Source of the DNA: Amphiura filiformis
Taxonomy: Eukaryota > Echinodermata > Ophiuroidea > Amphilepidida > Amphiuridae
NCBI RefSeq assembly: GCF_039555335.1
Contig: NC_092644.1
Span: forward strand, 49,489,281 to 49,553,280
DNA: 64,000 nucleotides
Direction: 5' to 3'
Of this stretch, positions 1 to 8,900 are shown piece by piece (the first letter of the stretch is position 1; every line of letters starts with the position of its first letter). The position numbers were made by a program, and so were the translations under genes. The notes beneath the pieces were generated by a model that saw only the letters and a list, made by a program, of their open reading frames with translations, was not told the DNA's origin and did no database searches.

Positions 1-247
1 TATATACTTTTAGGCGAATTTTATTGTTCTTGTTTTGCCCTCTGTGCCTGGCCCAAATTGTGAAATTACGTTTTACTGTACAAATGAATAATGACCGCAA
101 GTTTGGATTTTAAGATTTTTTCTTTTATGCTAAAATGGAAATCCATGCTTAAATTGGCAATTCTAAAATAAATAAATGTTTTTTACAGTTCAACCAGCTC
201 CTCTCAGCATTTTGATTATAATTATCCCTGAGTAGCCTCCCTTTATA
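1..247. other. Intergenic DNA, no feature recognised
   Basis: AT-rich sequence with no open frame, repeat structure or RNA-like fold that I can support. It ends at the TA dinucleotide that flanks the TIR transposon beginning at 248. Confidence 0.5.
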
Positions 248-1230
248 CGAGGGGTGGTCAATAAGTTTGTAGAACAAGGTACGTTGGAAGAGTACTAGCC
301 AAATTCATTCTATCTCACTCTTGAACATGGTCACTGCATACCTTAATGCACCCATCACAATTTTTCTTGAAACCTTCTATGTCATCAAGATGGATGTCTT
401 CGGATTGCTCCATGTGCCACTCTTCAATGAAGGCTCAACAGCAAAGATCACCAGCATACCTGACATTATGAAGGCAAGACTTAAAACCCTAAAATGGGTT
501 TCGCTAACTGGAGGCCATGCCTGGACCACAATATAGTTGCTTTAGTTAACTGGTCCCTCTGTCATGAATGGCAGCTTGACAAACTGAGAATAGGGACAAA
601 CTGAGGATAGGGTACAGGACACAATCTGAGAGCAGTCCCATTTTTTTAATGGTATAGTAATAGTATAGTATTTTGTTAAAACACATTGCAGCCAAGCGGC
701 TGAAATAATTTCATGATTTTTACAATAATAATTAAATAATATAAAACATCAAAAGCATTTATAGAAACATTGTGAGAACATCAAATTACATAAGAATAAT
801 TGCACACAAGTAATATTAAAATATTATGAAAACATCAAATAAAATATTGCACATTACAAATACTTAAAAAGGGCAACAGAAATGAGATCATGGTAGGATT
901 GCACAGAACAGCTGTAAAGAGGGTGAGGGTGGGCAAAATCGAAAAAGCAGATCAGCTGCTGATCAAATAGCTAACATGGAAAAAAATGAGCACTGGGCAA
1001 GCCAGCTGCTGAATAAGGCAAAAGCAAAAACAAAACACACTGAAACTTGGAAGCATAATGATGGTAACTGAAAAAAATGAGATTGCACTCAAAACACACA
1101 ATAATTTGTTTAAAATGTCAGCCTTGTATGGCATGGGGCTTTCCTGGAACCTTTTTGTTTTGTACAATTACTTATTTCTGAGATTAAACCTAGCAATGGT
1201 GTCTTCAGTAGCAAAAGCCTTCTGTCTTTG

Positions 1231-1614
1231 CGGTCAAGTTAGCTCAAGCGATAAGGTGTTCGACTATGGTGGGAGAGGTTGCGGGTTCGAACCCTGGTGG
1301 TGCCTAGTATGCTCTCGTGGAAAAATTGAGTTAGCTTGAAATTCCCCTGGACAAGGAACTTACTGCTAATTGTCTCTTTGTAACCCGTACGAAACTCGGG
1401 GAGCCGATCCTGGGTGCGAAGGTTATTTGTGGAATGCCTAGGGTGTACGCTCTTGAAGCAGCAAAGTCCCTGGTTTGTTGTTAAATGGTTTATGGAATGA
1501 TGTGGGGCCGTAGTGGTCAGCGCCAACCTGTAAAGTGTGCTGAGGCTTGTGGATCAACGTCTAGGCGTTGTGCCTGTGCAAAGCGCACTATAAATCACTG
1601 CGCTTTTTTTTTGC
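1231..1614 (+). mobile_element. tRNA-derived SINE
   Basis: The head carries RNA polymerase III promoter boxes: an A-box-like TAGCTCAAGCGATAAGG near 1241 and a B box GGTTCGAACCC near 1284, spaced as in a tRNA. The tRNA-unrelated body ends in GCGCACTATAAATCACTGCG near 1585-1605, followed by a T-rich tail. The hallmarks of a functional tRNA gene (a full cloverleaf and terminator directly after the B box) are absent. The element interrupts a LINE endonuclease frame at about 1614. Confidence 0.75.
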
Positions 1615-2275
1615 GCAATGAGGGATTTCATACAATCAGTCATCCACGGTTTGTCGTTGACATGTACATGTAACTGGACTGTCTTCACAGGGAAAGCGGA
1701 TGTAATTCCCTCATTCACAATTTGATAGAAAGCATCTGCTTTGCATTGAATATCAGAATTGCTGTACACCTCAACACCAATTTTGTTCATCAATCCATCT
1801 TCCAAATCCAAATCTTCCAAAGATTTGAATCAGTGAAGGGTTGAATAATTCTTGTGGATTTCTTGATAATTGGCCTAGATGCCTTTGGTATTCAGCGGAC
1901 ATGGTTATGATCACTCTTGCCAATGGGTGAGATAAGAATGGGAGTGCCATATAGACTAGAAAAGTCTGTGATGAAAAAATCCAAGATGGCATTTTCCTTT
2001 GTTGGCTTATTGACCACTTGTGTCAGCCCAGTACTAAGACAATATGGTTTGATATTGGTACAGTTAAAGTCCCCCAAGATAGCTACACCAGCCTGGGATT
2101 TGTAAGTTTTTATGTAATCCACATGTTTGTTCAAATGTTAAATAAGCAAGTCTTGGTTTTCAGAGTCTGGTGGGATGTAGAGTGTCCTGACCGTATTTGT
2201 GATGCAAAAATTGAATATTTTGGCAGTAATGTTTTGAAGGAACAAGCTTTCAAATGAGTCCAAATTCATTGCCAT
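1615..2275 (-). pseudogene. Non-LTR retrotransposon endonuclease fragment
   Basis: The minus-strand frames read TLYIPPDS, then AILGDFN, then GKSDHNHV, in the order expected for the YRPP, GDFN and SDH motifs of an apurinic-like LINE endonuclease. DKPWMTDCMKSLIAQK follows, typical of the EN-RT linker of CR1/L2/RTE-like elements. The frame has stops and shifts, there is no reverse transcriptase, and the SINE cuts it off on the left. It is a dead fragment. The clade assignment is uncertain. Confidence 0.7.
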
Positions 2276-2450
2276 GCGACAAAGTAGCATACCTAGTTCT
2301 ACAAACTTTTTGACCACCCCTCGTACCTGGGTGAGGTGGGGCAAGTGTGGGAAAGTGCCTTGCCCAAGTGCACTGTACCATTGTGCCCTCAATTTACAAC
2401 ATAAATATTTGTAATATTAACAGTTACATATTTCCTTACCTAACCTGCAG

Positions 2451-2935
2451 GTTATAATGGCTGATTATACAGCAGGCATACAGGAGGTACCAATTAAAAC
2501 AAAAAGAGTCAGATGCCTTGCTTGCAGGTGTGAGTTGATATCGGAAAGAAAATATAAAAACACACATTTACCAGTGGCCATCAAGAACGTCTGGATATAA
2601 GGATCACCATGGGCTTCAAAGGGATGGAAAAACTATGCACCTTGTGTAAAACAATTTTGCCGAACGACAAAATGTACCAAGAGCACCTGAAGAGTTGGTT
2701 GCATAAGTCAATGTTATTTGAAGACATGTCACAGATATTATCAGATGGGAATAAATGCAACTTAAAGACAAAAGTGCATGAAAAGAAAATGAAAGATTTG
2801 AGCAGTGGTGAGACACCTACTGCTGCAGGAGCTAAATCAACTGAAGATATGTCAACAGGAGGGGACAGTGCTTCACTACCATTCAATCCAGATCAAGACA
2901 AATGGCTGCAAGAAGGAAAAGAACAGAAAGAAAAG
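2451..2935 (+). CDS. Zinc-finger gene, first coding exon (fingers 1 and 2)
   Basis: A pyrimidine-rich acceptor ends in CTGCAG at 2450. The ATG at 2457 opens MADYTAGIQEV, so an untranslated exon lies upstream. Finger 1 starts at C-L-A-C. Its frame breaks at the A5 run at 2556-2560. If that run is one base short, the finger becomes C-x2-C-x12-H-x5-H, identical in spacing to finger 2 (CTLC...HLKSWLH) at about 2636-2710. After the fingers comes a polar Ser/Thr/Lys segment. The exon ends in AAG followed by GTAATA, phase 0. A start at 2609 (MGFKGMEK) is possible but would lose finger 1. Confidence 0.75.
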
Positions 2936-5900
2936 GTAATACTAGTTTTAGCTGCTAAGCTCACAAATGTGTGCACTTTGTGATAAAAGCATGGGAGTTT
3001 TCACACATGAAGTACATGGTCCACAGCTTATTTTAAGATGTGGAGGCATTTTGGATTTGACCCCTAGTGACATTAGAGGTCATGAAAGGTCACACAGGGT
3101 AAAAATGTGCAAATGATTCAATCTTGTCGACAGATACACAATATTATGTGACTGATCACAAGGATTTCAAAAATATATAGTTTGTGCTATCTACGCCCTA
3201 TCATCATAGAGTTATTCTACAAAAACCTCATTTTTAGGTAAAATTTGATAATTCCTCAAAATTAAAGTAATAATAACAATTGCAGTACAGAACAGTAAGT
3301 TTTACGTTGTCGTTTTTATCATTTCAGAGGCAGGAGATAATTAGAGAGTTTCAGTTTCGGAGTATTCCCGACATTTTGAAGAAGAATCCAAAATGGACGG
3401 GAGAGGTCAAAGGTAAGGACTACAGGCTGATGAGCGTTTGTAAATGGTTCTAACTGTGGAGGTGTGTGTGTTTTGTCACATTCACACTGTGGAGTCTGCT
3501 AACAACTGTGGAGCTCAACAGTTGTAGATAACCTCAAAAATGGGGTTTTTGAGCCATAGAGGGGGGTATACCACCTGTCATTTTTCTGATTAGAGCAACC
3601 TCCACAGTATGGCGGTTGCTGTGAGATTTGTGTAAAAAAATCTCCCCAGTTTGAATGTGGGTGTGTGAATCTCCCCAGTTGGAAAACACACACACCTCCA
3701 CACTTGGCAGCATCTACAAGAGGGGGCGTGATAGTCTGTTTGTGACTTTATAAGCAAATCACAGAATATCATGGCTTGATATAAAATGCTGTAGATGCAG
3801 TTCGGCCAAGAGACTCGGGAATTGATTCATGCGTAATACTATCATGATAAATGCTCGATGACAGCAGTAAGTAATTTATATATCATTGCTTTGTGGATTG
3901 TATTTTGGAATATCAAGTGTATGCAAAGTTGTGTTTATCTCCAATGGTAGACTATGATCCCATATCCCTGTCCTGTCCGCTCATGTTCGGTTGGCATCTC
4001 ACTAGCGCCTGATCTCTATTTGGCTTTGCTTGGCTTTGGCCAAATGTACTCAGTTTATAAATAAATAAATGATGTGGAAACATTTGACATACTGTCTTTG
4101 GTTCCTCATCCACCATTGCGCATGTGATGTTTTGCACCTTCCTGATTTTGAACTATTTTGCTTATTCCTAAATTTGTGATTTTGATGTTTTGTACATAGA
4201 CCTACACATAAAAAGGGCATTTGCACACTTTTATTTTACTTTTTTTCTGTTTAAATCTTTTACATTCAAAGCGTAGTGACCTGTCACATCAAAAAAGGGG
4301 AAGAAAAATGAAATGTGAGATGCCATTTTCATGTCATGATCAGCATTTTATCAGGTTTATTTTGAGATATCACTTGTCAAACTTGATCAAGGTATTCAGG
4401 ATTGAGATGTTTAACTGAAAAAAAATCATCATTTCTCCTTTTATATTCTTTGTTTTTATGCATGATTTCGTCCATATATATATCTTGAAAAATGTCCCTC
4501 CTATGTGACTAATCATAAAATATGATTCCAAATTTGGCATCATGAATTTGGTTATATTGGATGAGTGTGTTTTATTTTTAAACATGATAACATATCTTTC
4601 TTTTTTACATAATCTATGTCATCAGGTACTGAGTTTGTCAAGCCTGGATTTAATTGCAAGGTGTGTTGTAAGTTTTGTGAGTGGGATAGACAGAAGGACG
4701 GTCCATTGACAGCAGCAAGAGGCAAACACTGCCATGGTGAGGATCATAGACATAGAGATGTTATGAGATCTCATGATCAAGGTGGGTACAGGTCTTGTTA
4801 TTAGCTCAGTCATTGTATTAGGGCATTAGGTCCATTGTCAACATCAAGAAGCAACAATTGCTCTTCTTAGGAACATAGAGATATTATGGGATCTCATGAT
4901 CAAGGTGGGTACAGGTCTTGTTATTAGCTCAGTCATTGTATTAGGGCATTAGGTCCATTGTTAACACCAAGAAGCAACCACTGCTCTACTTAGGAACATA
5001 GACATAGAGATATTATACAAATATTTACTGCTCTAAATTCGGGATCTGGTGGAATCTATTGGTCCCGAGGTGAACTGGAGACCGTGAGCCTACTATTAAA
5101 AATAGTAAGCTAACGGTCTCCAGTTCACCGAGGGGACCAATAGATTCCACCAGATCCCGAATTTAGAGCAGTAAATATTTGTTTTATATCCTTCATTAAT
5201 ATATTCTTTGTTCATTAAACACAAGGCATAGGCCTAGGCATAAATGTAGGCTAGGCCTAGGCCTAGTCAAGGCTACGCTGGCCTTGCTTTGTTTTGATTG
5301 AATGCACAAAGCACGCACACAGTTGAGTGACTAAAGCTTACCGTGAAAACGTTGTAAGCTGTTGTAACCTCTACAATACCGCCGTGAAACGAGTAACCAT
5401 GTTCTTTGTTATTTCACCATCAATATAAGATATTGATCCTGATATAACTCGGATTTATGCCATTAAACTGCCGTCTTTTAGCTGCACTTCTGTTCTGCTT
5501 GTGTGCTTCGCAAGACAAAACGAATTGCTAAACATTAATCCCCCGGAACCGGTACTGATATCCCGTGTATGTGGCGAGTTGCACTGACCACTAGGAACTG
5601 CGACGCTGTTATGAGGTCATACGCGCCCGGGACGCGCTCAGAGGGAGATAGTAAAACTATTTCCCGGAGATAGTACTTTGAATAGTACCCGTTCCTCCTC
5701 AATCAGCTTTTTAACAAGTTTGCAAAATAGCCAAACTATTTTTGGTCACATGATACTCGTTTAACCAATTAATGAACGAGAATATATTAATGAGGGATAT
5801 AATATGGGATCTCATGATCAAGGTGGGTACAGGTCTTGTTATTAGCTCAGTCATTGTATTAGGGCATTAGGTCCATTGTCAAAACCAAGAAGCAACCACT

Positions 5901-8900
5901 GCTCTACTTAAACATTTCCGAAATCAATTCAAAACGAAACTGATCTCTAAATATAATTAATCTTTTCCGTGAGCATCCCCCCTCCCCTTCCCTTGTCTTT
6001 TGGTTATGTTATGTAATGTTGATTTATTTTGTTAATTACATTTGATTTCAGGGAAAAGGCTAACTTTCAGACCTTCTTGGTCTTCCAGCCTTTTCCTCCA
6101 TATGTACCGTGTTTATATTTATATTTTTTGTAATGTCTTTGATTTTTATGGAAATAAAATATGAATGAATGAATGAAACATAGACATAGAGATATTAGGG
6201 GATCTCATGATCAAGGTGGGTACAGGTCTTGTTATTAGCTCAGTCATTGTATAAGGATATTAGGTCCATTGTCAACACCAAGAAGCAACCACTGCTCTAC
6301 TTAGGAACATAGACATAGAGATATTATGAGATCTCATGATCAAGGTGGGTACAGGTCTTGTTATTAGCTCAGTCATTGTATTAGGGTATTAGGTCCAATG
6401 TCAACACCAAGAAGCAACCACTGCTCTACTTAGGAACATAGACATAGAGATATTAGGGGATCTCATGATCAAGGTGGGTATAGGTCTTGTTATTAGCTCA
6501 GTCATTGTATCAGGGCATCACTGCCTTTCTTACAGAGCCCCTGATTGGTTGTTTACATGATATAATTAGCTGAGTAAACAATCGAAATGGAGCATAAAAG
6601 GGCATTTCGTGATCCAGTGCCTCACCCCCCACTTTTTTTTTAAAGTTGAGATTTTTATACCACTGGAAACCTCTGGCTACATAATGTACACAATATTTCT
6701 TGCAGATCAGTTCATTTAGTAAAAATATCGTCAAATTTGAATTACGTTCTGGTGTACATATGGAACAGTATAATACGCATAATCATGCATAACTCGCAAA
6801 CGCAAAATCGGAATCAACTGACATTTTGGGAGTAAGCTTTACTTTTTCGTGGATGTCTATCAAAAAGATGGATGCTAGGATCACAAAATAATCCTTTAAT
6901 TTAGATCTCTGAGCAATTTTAAGCTTAATCCCCTTAAGCTCTACTTGCTATTCTTATCTCATCTCTGATTGGCTCAGTACATGCCATATACCCTTCTTTG
7001 TAACCAATTAAATTAGCTGTTAGAGGTAGATAATTCAGCGGGTAGTGCCCATGGGGTTAAACGGGGTGATGAGATATGATATGATTTTAAGACAAATGTA
7101 TAAAGCCTTGTATGTACATTTAGCACACACATGTAGGTGTGACAATTATGAGGGTATTCCATTTCCTGCTATCAGTAGCAAGTCTCTGGTGGTGCATATA
7201 GCTAGATGTGTCATATATTTGATGCAGTTTAGCATATATTTGAACCCTATCTGAACATTTCTTCCATTCATCATCATCCTTTGGATGCAGAGTATGTAGG
7301 TGACCACAAGATGCCTCCATGCACAATGTTCTTGGCAAAAGCAGCTGTCTGTTCTGCTTAAATCATTCCTTCATCAACTCTTTGTGAATCAGGTGAATAA
7401 AAATGGAAAAAAAAAAAAAAAAAAAAAACTCTTTGTGAATGAAGTCATGGACATACATGCACCTCTATTAAAGCCATATTGTAACATTTGCTGAGGAGAA
7501 CGCCTTTTAATTCTGGTTTTTACACGATTGTAATGTACATTAGTCAATAAAGATACTCTGCAAAAATCAAGACTTTAGGTGCTGTATTTTTGTCAAAATC
7601 CCAGATTTTGAATAAAACGATGGAAGCAGTGTTTTATTATTACAATGGAAATATTAGTCAAACACGTATGCACAGTACGTACACGGCATGCGGGATACAC
7701 ATACACACACACACCCCAAGGATCATACCGTATTACAACCGCGGGAGTAACATGCATGCAATTTTCTATGCTTTACCGCACTTGTTCGGCTCAAAATTAA
7801 AAGGGGACATGTCTGACAGTAAATGCTAACATTTCATGGAAAATAAATACTAATCTTTTTTACAGAAATGTTATAATATGGCTTTAACCTACATATAACA
7901 TGGGCATTCATTGATGTTTGTATTGCTTATTCTATATTTTGTGTTTTTGTTTATTTGGGGTAGGTGTAACAAACGGCATATATTGTGAGATTTGTGAGCA
8001 GTTCTATGGTTTTTATGAGTCTCAGTTTGCTGATACCATTGCTGATCACTGTATGTCCTTGAAACACCATCTGTATATAAAGGTAAGCTAGATACAGTAA
8101 CCTGTATTATTTAAATCAAATGTGAAGGATAATCGTGGTTATTCTTAGTTCGTATTAGGCCAAAAAATAAGGTTTGTCTCAAAGCTTGCGTGCACGTTTG
8201 TAAAATTGCGCAATTTGAAGAAAAAGAAATGCAGAATTTTTTTTACTTTTTCCGGAAAAATTCGTAAAAATCAGATTTTTTTTCTCAAAATACCATAAAA
8301 ATACCATTTGTTTTGCCTTATTAGTGCGATTTCAAATCAATTGTTGCCAGGTCAACTGATCGGGTATAACATATTAACTACAACAGGGGACTATGCCAGT
8401 TTTTATTTGATTTGGGCACAATGTTGCATGCCTCTGATTTCAGAAAGTGATTTAAAAGTTATTCTTGCTCTGAGCTAAAAGTGATCTCGTCTCTTGTGGT
8501 AAAGTGCCATAACCTGATTAAGGTAGCTGCCTGGGATACAACTCCCTTGCAGGAAAATAGCTCCTGCGTCAAACCAATCAGGTCTTTTCGTTTAAATCTT
8601 TTTTTTAAGATTTTTTATATTAGGGAATGTTACAAACACTGTAGTTTAAAATAGAAACATTAAATTGGAAAAAGCTGGTGAGAGAATTGAGATATTAATC
8701 TTACTTTTACCACCCCTGAAAGTTTGGTAGCCATAACACCTTCCCTGATGGCTAATAAAATCCTAGAATTAGGTTAATTTAGTTTTTCTAGAAAAAAATC
8801 AAGGAAATGCAAGAAAGTACCATCATTCCTTTTAGATATATACTTCACTGGATACTTCAGTAACACCAAGTTAGAAAATTTACCTGCTTTGAATTATTCT

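Larger units (their letters stand above)
248..2323. mobile_element. Mariner-like TIR DNA transposon, decayed, with nested insertions
   Basis: The left end at 248-275 starts CGAGGGGTGGTCAATAAGTT. The right end at 2296-2323 is its reverse complement over 28 bp with one mismatch. Both ends are flanked by TA, the target duplication of Tc1/mariner elements. On the minus strand at about 320-440 there is a broken frame with DGCIKV...DHVQE, which resembles the extreme C-terminus of mariner transposases; this is tentative. No intact transposase remains. A LINE endonuclease fragment and a tRNA-derived SINE lie inside, so the 2.08-kb length is mostly later insertions. Confidence 0.6.
4745..6520 (+). repeat. 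Tandem array duplicating the exon-3 end and its splice donor
   Basis: Six copies of a 123-129-bp unit are recognised by GATCAAGGTGGGTACAGG at 4775, 4898, 5816, 6209, 6338 and 6467. The first copy is the authentic 3' end of coding exon 3. The others repeat the exon end, the GTGGGT donor and about 90 bp of intron. None has an acceptor in front, so they are not full exons but could act as decoy donors. The array is interrupted by a foldback/TIR element (5021-5803) and a LINE 3' fragment (5909-6176). Confidence 0.85.

Noticed and set aside
1231-1310. Functional tRNA gene
   Set aside because: A and B boxes are present, but the sequence continues as a SINE body with no proper cloverleaf or immediate terminator.
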